Of a stretch of 64,000 nt of DNA, positions 1-11,159 are shown in pieces. Source of the stretch: Turritopsis dohrnii. Lineage: Eukaryota; Cnidaria; Hydrozoa; Anthoathecata; Oceaniidae. The notes under the pieces were generated by a model. It saw nothing but the letters and a program-made list of their open reading frames with translations. It ran no database searches and was not told the origin of the DNA. The stretch lies in NCBI GenBank assembly GCA_027922465.2, contig BQMF02000428.1, positions 62,001-126,000 on the forward strand. Direction: 5' to 3'. The position numbers were made by a program, and so were the translations under genes. How positions within the stretch are numbered: position 1 is the first letter of the stretch; each line of letters starts with the position of its first letter.

Positions 1-44
1 GGATTAAGTTACAAAATACCAGGTTATGTACTTTCAAAATAAAA

Positions 45-255
45 CGTAATCTACTTTTAAATGTTTGATATGTAAAAGCTTCCAAAATTCGCAGGTTGCG
101 TTCCTTCATTAGAAATTACATTGCGTTATTGGTAGAGTCTCGCAGACTCTAAACCGCAGACTAATTGCCATTTCGACCGGAGTAGTAGGAGGAGCAGGAG
201 GAGTCCACGGGTGTTTTAATACGGTATTCGCTTTCACTGCTACCGTAAAAAGTGA
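45..255. repeat. Interspersed repeat R3, copy 1
   Basis: This stretch recurs at about 37668-37865 in the same orientation with high similarity. Both copies contain 'aaatgtttgatatgtaaaa', a run of ggag/gga triplets and the shared end 'gctaccgtaaaaa'. No coding potential is seen. The family is not recognised; it behaves as a short dispersed element about 200 bp long. Confidence 0.75.
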
Positions 256-280
256 AATAAAAAACAACTAGTCGCTAGTC

Positions 281-540
281 CATGTTCAGCCTGCGTTGAG
301 TTCACGAAAAAACAAATTTAGGAATTGGCAATGATAAGTGTGCCCATGCTGTAGAGCTCGAAAAACTGATCAAAAAATGCATGGAATCGTTTTCTTACGA
401 TCAACCGTTATAGAGGTATCGTTGAACAAAAGGTTTGATGACGTCACAGACCCGTACAAGCGATTACAAACTACTTTATTGGAAATTCTCTTTCAAGGTG
501 AATGTGGGGACATAAAAAAAACCCCGAAAAATGAAGAATG
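281..540. repeat. R1-related repeat fragment
   Basis: The stretch matches 56650-56830, sharing 'tagagctcgaaaaactgatc' and 'gatgacgtcacagaccc'. At 56.6 kb the same sequence follows a canonical R1 start, so this is a variant of the R1 family. The 67-codon open frame at 338-541 lies entirely in repeat sequence and is not called as a gene. Confidence 0.65.
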
Positions 541-563
541 ATGAATTCTTTGCTAAGATGTTC

Positions 564-878
564 TCAGTGAAGGTTACAATCTGAATCGTTTTTGTTAATC
601 GCAGCAGCCACTACATTATTTTTAGTTGGCATCCACTTACGTTTTGAATGGTGATTATGTTTATCACACATCGGTACTATGTAAAATTTTTTCAGTTTCC
701 TTATCTTTACATGAGCGCCATTTTCTGCGGCATTTCGACACTTTTGTACATAACAATATCGAGGTCTTCGTCGTCGTGCTTTCCGTTCATAAACCTTAAT
801 CCATGGCTTTGCGTTTTTACAAGAAGCTGTCCCGCGGACATTTCTAATGCGACGTCTTTTCACTTTAACACTCGCCAT
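564..878 (-). CDS. Small basic protein with Cys/His GAHV-YIVPMC motif
   Basis: This is an open frame of 104 codons starting with ATG at 878 (MASVKVKRRR). The N-terminal half is very basic (ERKARRRRPR). The C-terminal half has a spaced set of Cys/His residues: YCYVQKC, then GAHV, then YIVPMC followed by DKHNHH. The C-x4-C...GAHV...YIVPxC-x2-HN arrangement resembles a small metal-binding fold, where two cysteine knuckles hold one zinc; that is inference from motif shape. The frame is not repeated elsewhere in the window and the motif is unlikely by chance. The opposite strand (648-962) also has an open frame without recognisable features and is taken as a shadow. No intron or TATA box could be assigned. 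The function is unknown. Confidence 0.5.
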   Translation of the reverse strand: MASVKVKRRRIRNVRGTASCKNAKPWIKVYERKARRRRPRYCYVQKCRNAAENGAHVKIRKLKKFYIVPMCDKHNHHSKRKWMPTKNNVVAAAINKNDSDCNLH

Positions 879-879
879 G

Positions 880-2100
880 AAGCAGTTCTAGAAAGAAAGG
901 TGATGATCTTCAGAGACACAACACAACCTGATAACAGTGGCATTTTTAACATTGCCCTGTGAAACTCGGTGTGAAAAACCTATACGAATGAAACACTATG
1001 AAAACTTAAACTTAAAACCTGCGAAAACGTAGCGATTTTATATGAGTATGTTTTAGTTTTGTTATAGTTATGAATTGCACACAACAAGATAACTAACTAA
1101 GTGAAAAGAACGATAACAATTCTCACCTCATTTTTTAATTTTGAAGTTCCTTGATTTCTAACTTTTTATAAAAAGCTTCCTATCTGTCTGTTAGTTTGAA
1201 TCGCTCTGTTCTCGATCGATAGAATTTCTACTAGAAATCCCGCCAAAACACTACCTCTCCAAGATACTACTCCGTGATTGGTTATTCGTTGATAAAAACA
1301 AATAAAAACAAACTTTTCTTTTGTTTAGCGAATGTTTGTGGATATTATTGGAAACAACCTTTCAATTGTTTCATTATATGGTTTATAACTCAGTACAATT
1401 TCATAGAAATCTTTTGTTAAAAAAATTTTGTTGACACATATCAATGTTTTGATGAAAATATACTCTAAAGGATATCCAGGATAATGCTCTTTTTGTATGT
1501 AATGTTTTTAAAGAGAAATCAAAGCTATTTTACATCCAATTTATTTTGATATTTTGCTCCACTGCACTCTCGATTAGTTTTTTTTAGCGCGGGAAAACAA
1601 TATAATATTAATAGATGATTGGTTGAATTTTTTACCAATCATTATCAGCGAAGATTAAGATATCTAACTATTACTAAGAAATTCGTATAAATAAACATTG
1701 GGAGGTATAATGGCAAATATTGTTTATCACCAACTCCTTTATACATAATCACATTTCATGTTTCATTTCTTTTTTTCGTTGCCTATGCATTTTGGTAAAT
1801 AACCTGACTATGGCACTAATTGGTTTCCGTAGTGTTAACTCTAAAAGCGTCATATAAACAAACATTCATAGAAGTTAGTTATAAATTCTAATTTTTTTAT
1901 TCGTCCATGATCGTTTTTCTCAACTTTCTCAACTTTCTTTTTGCGCCAATAAGAAGCAAAATGGCTGAAAGCGAACTTGACTAATTTCTTTTTGTTTCTA
2001 TGACAATGAACGGGGGTTACAAATGCTCAAAATTTTTCATTCAATGTCAGTCTGAGGTAGATATTATAAGAATATGAATTTAAAATTAGCCGATATCTTC
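880..2100. other. AT-rich intergenic tract, nothing recognised
   Basis: I see no open frame above background, no repeat shared with the rest of the window and no RNA gene. Homopolymer and AT-rich runs dominate. Confidence 0.5.
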
Positions 2101-2102
2101 AT

Positions 2103-2412
2103 ATACCGTATTTCCTCTAATAAACGCCGCCCTCTGATAAACGCCGCCCTCTATTAAACGCCGCATCTTATTAGAAAACAGACTAAACAAGAATTACATT
2201 CGTGAACATATCTTTTTTGTAAAACATTTTCACACAATCTTTTGTAACGTTTTTTAGGATAAGAAAACATTGAGGTTTAAGTTTGATTCTGTTCAATTTT
2301 TCATTTTGTAATAAACGCCGCCCTCTAATGACGCCTCCCTTTATTAAACGCCGCATCCAAAACCTTGAATTTGTAACAAGCAACGCGGCGTTTATTAGAG
2401 AAAATACGGTAT
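2103..2412. mobile_element. MITE with TIR ATACCGTATTT and 'aaacgccgcc' iterons
   Basis: The left end ATACCGTATTTCCTCTAATA is mirrored by the right end TATTAGAGAAAATACGGTAT, about 28 bp in all. Just inside each end are short tandem units of the type 'taaacgccgccctct', three on the left and three on the right. At about 310 bp it has no coding capacity, as expected for a non-autonomous DNA transposon. A target duplication is not clear. Confidence 0.8.
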
Positions 2413-2564
2413 GTACATTTTCAGTTAAAAGTATTACAATTTCTTGTAGCCATTATAATGTCTTTGGTGAGATCTTTACATTTATACCCCCTGATCTTCT
2501 TAAGTTCTCCGCGATCTCTCCATTGCAGATCCCCGACTTCTTTCACTTTTACTCCATCATTTTT

Positions 2565-2622
2565 TGTGACAGACAAACAGACAGACAGACAAACAGAGAA
2601 TCGGCTAATGATATATAGATGT
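2565..2622. repeat. R1 3' end fragment
   Basis: The piece has (caga)n/(caaa)n followed by 'gagaatcggctaatgatata', the characteristic 3' terminus of the R1 family seen in full at 46.2, 47.05 and 56.6 kb. Only the end is present. Confidence 0.6.
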
Positions 2623-3009
2623 ACGTGAGAACTCTTGAAAGAAAGCGATAGAGGTCATTTCAAGAGGTGAGCCTGTTAATTTTGATCCGATCGCCGTAGA
2701 AATATTTATTAAACAGACCATCGATTTTTCCCTTTTCACAACCTATGTAATAAAGACTCCTTGAAATTTTCGATAAGCTCCCTCAACTTCAAACATTCTA
2801 TGTGGTTTGCCAAGAGCAAATATCTTAAGGTTCAAAAGACATTGTAAGGGCAATTTTCCAAAGAGATATGCCACTGAGGCAACTCATCCGGATAATATTC
2901 TCGATAGAAATACACTGAGGGAGTGTTTACCGAAGAAATTAGTGGAGGGTGCGCGTATGTTCATCTGACAAATTGTTACCATTACAATAATTCGTTGTAC
3001 TTATAGAAG

Positions 3010-4450
3010 TACTTGATGAAATGGGGCAAAGCCTGAACCATCCCCTTCATAACCTAGACACATTTTACAACGATTACAGCGTAAATGTGTAATGGTAACG
3101 ATTTTTCAGACGAATATATTGCTGGGAATCGTCCTATATAGAGTTAAGACTACTATGAAGAAAAGCAAAACAGGCGAACTACTAGCCATTAAACTGATTT
3201 GATTCTCATAACAGCATGAGAATTGCATAAAAACTCGTGATTGGTTGAAATTGTTTGTTTAATTTAGATAAGCGGAGTTATTCTTCCATTCTTCTAAGAA
3301 ATGTCAGAGATTATGTAAATGGTTTTGAAACAGGTTGTTAATTATTTTCTACTTGAATAACTGAATGATGTTAATTGAATCATCTTATTACCAACAAATC
3401 ACTAATGTTTGTAAAGAAATATTTTAATATATATACACCGTCCAGTATTTCCATTAACGTTTGTGTATGTGGCTACAGTTGTTATTGATGTAAGTGTTTG
3501 ATCTTTCATTTATCAGTTTATATAAATATCGGAATTTTCAAGCAACTGATACTTATGGTTCATCTCTTAATCAATTGTAAACAGCAATACTACCCTATTC
3601 TTCATTTTATGAGAATTATTATTGTGTTCTTTCAAACGAAATAAGCCAATTTCAACCACACAGACAAGTATGATCTTATATTGCTGGACTTACCAAATTC
3701 ATTGGTGATCCTTTACAATCTCTTACATAAAAGTCAAGAATTTTTAATATTTATTTTTTGGAGAGAAGCTTAAACAACTGAGCAGATAAATATATGGTTG
3801 GCATTTCTGGAAGCTTATATTTCTGTAATAATTTTTTTCAGAGAAAACGCAAACATGAAAGAGATAACTATCATTACGATTTTGCTTGTTACCAGTCTCT
3901 TCATCGCCATCATACAGACCAGAGAATATCACGAAAGCAAGATGGAAAACATACAAGCCCGTGAAAGTAAAGTTAAAAAGGATCGTGAGCTACGACGACC
4001 ATTTAAATCGAAGTATCAAACACGCATAGTAAAACATTGTACAAAAAAGTGTTTCTTTTTTAATTGTATAAATATCTGCAAATACAAAGTCACAACTGTT
4101 TGTATCCGTTTTGGGTGAAATACTTTCAAAAGGACATATTTGATTTATATTTGTAACTGAGAAAAATAAATCGAAACAAAACGCATTCAAAATGGAACTT
4201 CTCTTTACTTCGCATATTATTGTGAATTCTTGAAGCAGAACGATAAACGTTATTTCAATAGGAAGCTTCAAGCGGTGATGTTCGAGTAATTATTTTCCGT
4301 AAATGATATTTTTCGCCTGCATACGCCATTTTATAACCGACGTTTGAATTCTACTAAATTCATAACATGGAATGGTGTCCTACCAAATAATAGACTTTTA
4401 ACGCAATTCTCAAGTAGCATGCATGTTTTTTTGTTTTGTTTCTAATGAAA
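3010..4450. repeat. Segmental duplication block, copy 1 (with peptide gene 1)
   Basis: The block matches 6750-8170 through upstream sequence, promoter, intron, coding exon and 3' flank. Shared landmarks are 'gactactatgaag', 'gattatgtaaatggttttga', 'tcttattaccaacaaatcac', 'gatgtaagtgtttgatc' and 'caaaaggacatattt'. Divergence is moderate with many small indels. The duplication created peptide genes 1 and 2. Confidence 0.85.
3842..4118 (+). CDS. Cysteine-rich secreted prepropeptide 1 (five Cys)
   Basis: The coding frame is 3855-4118 (87 aa), in an exon that begins right after a 3' splice site (ttttttcag, ending 3841). A matching donor GTAAGT at 3490 gives a roughly 350-bp 5'-UTR intron. Residues 1-21 are a strong signal peptide (ITIITILLVTSLFIAII). 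A charged spacer with ARESKVKK leads to a dibasic RR before a cationic C-terminal module with cysteines spaced x3, x4, x3, x7. The first cysteine of the family pattern is Tyr here (TAT against TGT in gene 2), leaving an odd number, five. The chain ends in -IRFG, a possible amidation donor. AATAAA lies about 45 bp after the stop. Antimicrobial, venom or signalling roles are all possible; none is shown. The lost cysteine may mean dimerisation or a decaying copy. Confidence 0.8.
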
Positions 4451-4529
4451 GTTTAAGAATAGGCTTGTATACGCTTTTGCAAAGGTTATAGATTGTAATA
4501 TGCTTAGTGCTCCCCGTTTTTTTTATAAG

Positions 4530-4965
4530 CAACAAGTTTATAAGAAACACTAGCAAATTTGAAATGTTAAGCAACACTACAACTACAATCTTGGACAAAC
4601 ATATGTTGCAAAAGTGAAAAAGAAATGTAAATTGGTACTTATAGGTCAGCCACAACGCCTCTGTACAACATTGATGTTGGGAGGAGGGGGCAATTGCAGT
4701 TGCTACTACTATTTTTGTCCAAGATTTTAGTATCCTAGATAAATTAGAAACATGAAATCTCGAAATGATGCAACACTGATAGCTACAGTTCATTTCTTCT
4801 AGGTGGTTACAATAGGTTGGAATATTAGGTTGTACGCTCTGTGTTATGATTTGAATGCCTAGACTTATACTCAGATACTTCAATTAAATAGTATGATGGT
4901 TTTCAAAACGAGACATTCGATTAATGCTTAGTTACAAATTAAGCAAGACTATTACTAAAAAATGG
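4530..4965. repeat. Segmental duplication shared with 14390-14720
   Basis: The two regions share 'aagtttataag', 'tagataaattagaaacatga' (one base different), 'gaaatgatgcaaca' and 'ttacaaattaagc' in the same order. Each lies downstream of a cysteine-rich peptide gene (gene 1 and gene 5). This links the two subfamilies to one ancestral locus. The 157-codon minus frame at 4410-4883 has no recognisable features and is not called. Confidence 0.7.
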
Positions 4966-5249
4966 CCATTTTTTAAACAACATCGCTACTAACTACAGAG
5001 AGCATTGATGATCTTGCAATGAGGAGGATAGTGTGGCTTTTGATACCACCGTTTGACTTAGATAATTTCCCTAAGGCTTTAAGTGCTTTTTATCCGACCA
5101 ATAACAGGAGAGTTATTGTCCTCGGAGACGTGCGTGTCGGGCAAATGTCAGTCAGGATATTTCCCTGGAATCTTCAAATTATCTGTATTGCTCTTACTAA
5201 TAATTTAATTTAAAACTAATGATCTCAATTCACTCTCAGTTGATTCCAT

Positions 5250-5475
5250 TCTAAGCAAGGCAAAAAATATTGATTTGAGGCGGGAAATATTCATTTGAAA
5301 GGTCAATATTGATTTATTCAAAATATGTTTGTATTGAAATTCATTGGGTAATAGAAACAAATTTGAAAAATGTGATGTAAGTGTTTGATCGTTTATTAAT
5401 TTATCTCCGAATTTTTAAACAACTGATATTTTTGGTTCATCTTTAAATCGACTGAAAACACTTAAAAACTGAATA
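5250..5475. pseudogene. Remnant of a cysteine-peptide gene 5' region
   Basis: Sequence from 5374 reproduces the start of the 5'-UTR intron of genes 1 and 2 (gatgtaagtgtttgatc, then 'ggttcatctttaaatcgact'). Just upstream, 'attgatttattcaaaatatg' matches 8222-8290, downstream of gene 2. No coding exon follows; the path is cut by the repeat at 5484. This is a partial third copy of the duplicated block. Confidence 0.65.
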
Positions 5476-5483
5476 ACTATGGC

Positions 5484-5975
5484 TGGTGGTGCTTAATAAA
5501 TGCTTGGCGCTTATAAATGTTTTTTAAATTGTCTGAAGGTAGGTAGAAGAAAATACATCTACGTTACTGTCATTGGGAAAATGAAAACGGTAGGTTGGAC
5601 TTGTGGCGCCCGCAAATTGCTCCGCCCGCACAAAATGTAGCAAGAGTCCTTGATGAACAATTGTTGAAGATCAAAGAACAGCTTTCAACCTTAAAGTTGA
5701 AACATAGAAAAAACGACTTTATAGAAAATTTCCTATTATGTTTAATGCTCACAACATAAACACAGCATTTTCTTCTTCCCAATATAAACAAGTAAAAAAT
5801 TCAAGTAAGCGCCCAGTTTCTCAAGATAGCTTTCAATTAAGCGCCCCCTTTTAAAATGTGGGCGCTTATTCGAGAGGGTGCTTAGTAAATGCTGGGCGCT
5901 TATTGAACTTTGTGGTAGTAACCTGAGCGCTTATTACAGTGGGCGCTTAATAAATTCTGGGCGCTTAATCGGATA
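5484..5975. mobile_element. MITE-like element with 'gggcgctta' iterons
   Basis: Multiple direct and inverted copies of a unit close to 'gggcgcttattaaatgct' lie at both ends (5484-5520 and 5805-5975). The centre holds no convincing gene. Related units occur at 10985-11145. The precise termini and target duplication are not clear. Confidence 0.55.
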
Positions 5976-6614
5976 ATTACGGGAACTAACCTAAAATGGT
6001 CTATAAGTTAGAAATGTTTATTTTTCTTATAAATCTAGATTAGACATTTCTTTCTTGATGTTCTTGACATTTCTAATCGAACTTTTTGTAAACGCAAGTT
6101 TGATCTATTATTTTTCGTTCTGTGGGGATGGTGCATTCTCGTTAATATGTCGTAGCAGCGTTGGGGACCAAATTTATGCATCAATAGCAATTTGTTTCTT
6201 TCTGATAGTCTCAACACTGACCCAGTTCCTGTAACCTTCACCAAAACAGAAGGCTTTTGTAGTGACTCAACTTATTTACCAGATGGGATGAAAACAGGTA
6301 TTGGATAATAGTACACCATTAATGGTTCATCATTTAACTTGGACGCAAGAACTAAGATATTTCATCATAACAAGCTTTTGCTTGAACTATTCAATTCATT
6401 GCATAAAGTAAGACATTTAATTTCATACGAGGCTACAATGATTTTTGTGTGCCTAAACCCTCGTTGAGCAGTGCTACTGTTTAGGCTTTTGTATTTGATA
6501 GTTATATTTAAACAATATTCAAACAGCAGCCATCCATTCCAGCAGAGAGAGAGAGAATGGATAAACAACAAACAAACCTGAAACTACATTCTGAACCAGT
6601 TCCTGTAACGTAGT

Positions 6615-6686
6615 GATGCCGTAGTGTAGTGGTTATCACTCTCGTAATTCATGCAAGAGATCGGGGTTCAATTCCCCTTGGCGGCG
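6615..6686 (+). other. tRNA-like sequence, probably SINE head or tRNA pseudogene
   Basis: The segment has a box A-like TAGTGTAGTGGTTATCA and a box B-like GGGGTTCAATTCCCC in correct spacing, with a T arm of four strong pairs. The acceptor stem (GATGCCG against TGGCGGC) has one mismatch and two wobbles, and the anticodon stem is imperfect; the loop would carry TTC. The damage argues for a tRNA-derived repeat or pseudogene rather than a working tRNA. Confidence 0.5.
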
Positions 6687-6749
6687 ATTTACCATGCGCG
6701 GGTGAATGTACTATAGCGCTGGGTGGACCCATGCTGCTAAAACACTTTT

Positions 6750-8300
6750 AAAAAAGCCTATTTGATTAAATGGGGTAAAGCCTGAACCTTACCTTCCATA
6801 GCCTAGACATATTTTACCACGTTTACATGTCTAACGGTAACGATTTGTCAGACGAATACATTGCTGAGAATCGCCCTGTACCGAGTCAAGACTACTATGA
6901 AGCAAAGCAAAACGGGAGAACAAATGGACATTAACTATTTTCTCATACACAACATGAGGATTGGATAAAATCTTGTGATTGGTTGAAACCGTTTCTTTAA
7001 ATGAAATAAGCGGTGATATTCTTCCATTCTTTCAAGAAAAGTCAGAGATTATGTAAATGGTTTTGAACTTTGTTGTGAACTACTCTCTTCTTGAATAACT
7101 GAATGATGTTAATTAAATCATCTTATTACCAACAAATCACTATGTTTTTAAAGAAATTTTTAAACATATACATCGTCAAGTATTTCCATTCAATTTGTTT
7201 GTGTTGTGGCTACAGCTCTTATTGATGTAAGTGTTTGATCTTTCATTCATTAACTCATGTAAATCTCTGAATGTTTAAGCAACTTTTTCGTTCATCTTTA
7301 AACCGACTGAAAACAGCAATACTACCTTGATCTTCATTTTATGACAACTGTTATTGTGTTTTTTCAAACGAAACTAAGTGAATTTCAACCGTACAGATAA
7401 GTATAATCTTCGAATTGATTGCTGATCCTTTACATAACAATCAAGAATTTTCAATTACCGTTTCTTGGAAAGAAGCTTGAACAACTGAGCAGATAAATAT
7501 ATGGTTGGCATTCTGTGAAGTTCATATTTCTGTAATTATTTTTTTAGAGAAATCAAAAACATGAAAGGAATAACTATTATTACAATTTTGCTCGTTACCA
7601 GTCTCTTCATCGCCATCATACAGACCAGAGAATATCACGAAAGCAAGATGGACAACTTACAAGCCCGTGAAAGTAAAGTTAAAAAGGAGCATATGGCACG
7701 ACGACCATTTAAAGCGAAGTGTGAAACACGCATAGTACAACATTGTACAAAAATGTGTTTCCCAAAATGTGTGAATATCTGCAAATACAAAACCGAAACT
7801 GTTTGTATACGTTCCGGGTGAAATTTTAGTTATTTTCAAAAGGACATATTTCATTTTTATTTGTAACAGAGAGATAATAAATTGAAACGCATAAAAATAA
7901 AACTTCTCTTACTTTGCATATTGTTGCAATTTTTAGAAGCAGAACAAAAGGTAATTTCAGTAGGGAGCGTCAAACAATGATGTTCAAGTAACAATTTTCT
8001 GTATATGATAATTTTCACCATACACCATATTCTAGCTGATGTTTGTACTCTACTAAATTCAAGGCACGGAATGGTGACCTACCAAGTGATAGCACTCAAA
8101 GCAATCCTGATGTATCATGCATGTTTTTGTTTCTTGTATATTATATGAAATATTAAGAATAGGCTTGAATACGATTGGATTCAATTCTATGTGAGGCGAA
8201 AAATATTGACCTGAGTCGGTTAATATTGATTTATTCAAAATATGTTTATATTGAAATTCAATGAGTCATAGTGACAAACTTGAAAAATGTACTTGGGAAA
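6750..8300. repeat. Segmental duplication block, copy 2 (with peptide gene 2)
   Basis: This is the partner of 3010-4450, starting at 'aaatggggtaaagcctgaacc' and running through gene 2 and its 3' flank. The last 100 bp also match 5250-5365 downstream of gene 1, so the duplicated unit was originally longer than the aligned gene. Confidence 0.85.
7548..7821 (+). CDS. Cysteine-rich secreted prepropeptide 2 (six Cys)
   Basis: The coding frame is 7561-7821 (86 aa) in an exon starting after the acceptor tttttttag at 7547. The conserved donor gat|gtaagt at 7227 defines a 321-bp 5'-UTR intron. It has a signal peptide (residues 1-21), an acidic/charged spacer with ARESKVKK, and a dibasic ARRP boundary. 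The cationic C-terminal module has six cysteines spaced C-x7-C-x3-C-x3-C-x3-C-x7-C. The symmetric 7-3-3-3-7 spacing is one residue tighter in the middle than in genes 3 and 4. It ends in -IRSG, again a possible amidation glycine. A polyadenylation signal (AATAAA) is at 7876. It is highly similar to gene 1, with the first cysteine intact. Secretion and processing are inferred from family-typical architecture; the target is unknown. Confidence 0.85.
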
Positions 8301-8803
8301 AGTTGACGAAAATGAAAAATCTACTGAAGTTAGTCGATTTCCCCTCTCAAATATTGAATTAAAGCAAAGAAATTTTAATGGTTGCTTTTTATTGTTCAGG
8401 GCCTTAAATTATAATACGACTCATATTTTTTGAAACAAAAAGAAATTGAAATTCAAAAGTTTATATAACGTAAACATTAAAAAGGAATAGAAATGCAGAT
8501 GCTATGAGATGCAACAAATTTCACATAACAATTTTTAGAATATTTATGATAAAAATGATTGATTTATTCTTATGTTACAAGAGATTATTTAGCTCTATAA
8601 TTGGCAAACACCTATACAGCATTTTCAAGTTAAACCGTTAGCAGTTACTTGATACGTCGATAACAATTTTGCATGAACTGTACATGTGATTTTATCCTAG
8701 AAAAGTTGGGGCTCCGCTGATTTCAATAAGTACGTGTATTCCGAATAGACACTTGATTTTTTTACTGCTTTGATTTTATTGTAAACGATCTCTTCAGTCG
8801 ACT

Positions 8804-10782
8804 GTTGTTACACCGTCAAATGTAGTAACTCCGACAAATGTAGTAACTCCGACAAATGTAGTAAACTTTCAACGCTAAATGTAGTAACTCCGTCATATGT
8901 AGTAAAATTCAACGACAAATGTAGTAACGCTATATGTAGTAAAGGTCAACGACAAATGTAGTAACTCCGACAAATGTAGTAAGCCTCCGCTATACGTAGT
9001 AAACCTTTACAGCCGCAGTTGTAGTTGTGGCTGAGGCTTAAAACTTGGCAGGTGAGATATTGTTAAAATTCTTAGGCCATATTTGGCACTGATGACGTCA
9101 TTATGACGTCACAGGTACTTTCTAGAAAAGCAATTTCCTACTACAGCTGAAGCTCAAAACTTGGCACAGGGCATTGTTACATTACAAGAATTAAAATGCT
9201 TGGACCAAATTTGGTACTGGTGACGTCATTATGACGTCACAAGGATTTTCTAAAAAAGCAACTTCCCACCATATTTGAAGCTCAAAACTTGGCACAAAGG
9301 ATTGTTACATTACAAAAATTAAAATGCTTGGACCAAATTTGGTACTGATGACGTCATTATGACGTCACAAGACTTTTTAGGAAAGCTACTTCCACATGTA
9401 ATTGGAGCTTAGAATTTAGCACAGAGAATTATCACATTGCAAGAATTAAAGTGCTTGGACTAAATTTGGTGCTTATGACGTCACTATGACGTCACAGTAA
9501 TTTTTTAGAAAAGTTACTTCCACATGTAATTGGAGCTTAAAACTTGGCACGGGGATTTGTTGCATTGCAAGAATTAAAATGCTTGGCACAAATTTGGTAC
9601 TGGTGACGTCATTATGACTTTCTAGCAAAACAACTTTCCATCATAGTTGAAGCTAAAAAACTACGATGGCCCCGAAGGCTCATTGTCACAGGCGCATAAA
9701 AACATATTTTTATGGGCGCAACTTTTTAAAAAAAAATTTTCACATATATATTTTTGTTACGCGCGCAATTTTTTTTCTCCTGCATTTTTTCTTACGCACG
9801 CATTTTTATTATGTTAATCCCCATAAAAAAGAAGCACTCTCGCTGATGATCTGGTGTCGATTTTAGGCAATTTCGAGACTTGTTTGCACCACGCAAGCAG
9901 TTGGCGTCAGTGTGAACCAGTATGAAAAATCCCAATTAATCTGCACAAGGTCCATCCCATTTGCATTTTAATATAGCATTGCAATTTGAGAAGAGAGGAA
10001 AAAATATTGAAACAGCAGGCAACAGCGACGTACCTTTGCTGACACGTTTATCTCTATATCTGTTTATCTCTAACCCAACAGCCAGCATATAGAAGGTTTC
10101 TTGCTGTTCATTCTCTGTATTCCATATGTCGTCCATCCTTTTCTCTCCTTTCTTTCGCTATATAAGTCAGTATAAGTCAAAACGGGAACTTTAGTGAGTT
10201 CGGTTGAGTGAGTGAAGTTCCCTCCTCTGTGGATAGATTTGTGTAGTTCGATGTAGCTGGTCCAAATAATTTGTTCTTGGAATGTAACAATACCTCGTGC
10301 CAATTTTTATACTTCAACTGTGGTGAAAAGTTGCGTTTTTAGAAAATCCTTGTGACGTCATAATGACGTCACCAGTACCAAATTTGGTCCAAGCATTTTA
10401 ATTCTTGTAATATAACAATCCCCTGTGCCAAGTTTTGAGCTTCAACTGTAGTAGGAAATTGCTTTTCTAGAAAGTACCTGTGACGTCATAATGACGTCAT
10501 CAGTACCAAATATGGCCTAAGAATTTTAACAATATCTCACCTGCCAAGTTTTAAGCCTCAGCCACAACTGCGGCTGTAAAGGTTTACTACATATAGCGGA
10601 GGCTTACTACATTTGTCGGAGTTACTACATTTGTCGTTGACCTTTACTACATATAGCGTTACTACATTTGTCGTTGAATTTTACTACATATGACGGAGTT
10701 ACTACATTTAGCGTTGAAAGTTTACTACATTTGTCGGAGTTACTACATATGTCGGAGTTACTACATTTGACGGTGTAACAAC
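8804..10782. mobile_element. 2-kb inverted-repeat element with iterons and CRE palindromes
   Basis: The termini GTTGTTACACCGTCAAATG and the inverse at 10764-10782 match. About 200 bp inside each end is built from 'acaaatgtagtaactccg' units, inverted on the right. Next come longer units of about 125 bp, five on the left (9040-9660) and two on the right (10320-10560). Each holds TGACGTCATTATGACGTCAC, two CRE palindromes. The open frames inside (for example 9666-9866 and 10070-10303) resemble nothing and look fortuitous. It has no transposase, so it is non-autonomous. A target duplication could not be fixed (CTG at most). Confidence 0.85.
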
Positions 10783-10984
10783 TGTCTGCCTTAAATGCAT
10801 TCGTTTCCGCTGAGGTTCTATCGGAAATCTTTCCGACCCTCCGTCGGTTTAATTTAATATAAAAGCACAAAATTAAAATACAGAAATTAAATTTTGATTT
10901 CAGATGAAATCTCCCACTTGATTTTTACGTTTTTAATACTTATCAGACATTACCGAACTGATGTAACATAAAGTAAATGACGGA

Positions 10985-11145
10985 ATTAGTGCTCCCTGCC
11001 GAATAACCGCCCCTTCCCGAGTAAGCACCCCGGGTAAGAGTATTTTTTCAACTGAGCGCCCCTACCCGAATAACCGCTCCATTAGAACAACAATGGGGCG
11101 TTTATTTTACCATATAGTCATTGGTGTGGGCGCTTATTTGAGACT
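10985..11145. repeat. 'gggcgctta/ccgcccc' repeat cluster
   Basis: Direct and inverted short units (ccgccccttcccgagtaa, gagcgcccctacccgaataa, gggcgcttatttgag) are related to the element at 5484-5975. This is probably one end or a short copy of the same family. Confidence 0.5.
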
Positions 11146-11159
11146 AGCGAAAATAGTAA

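Noticed and set aside
6615..6686. A working tRNA-Glu gene
   Set aside because: Stem mismatches, a non-T base before the anticodon and no clear terminator; kept only as a tRNA-like sequence.
8810..9000. Possible CRISPR-like array of 'aaatgtagtaactccgac' units
   Set aside because: Units are irregular, have no unique spacers and are mirrored at 10580-10770, so they are TIR iterons; the genome is eukaryotic.
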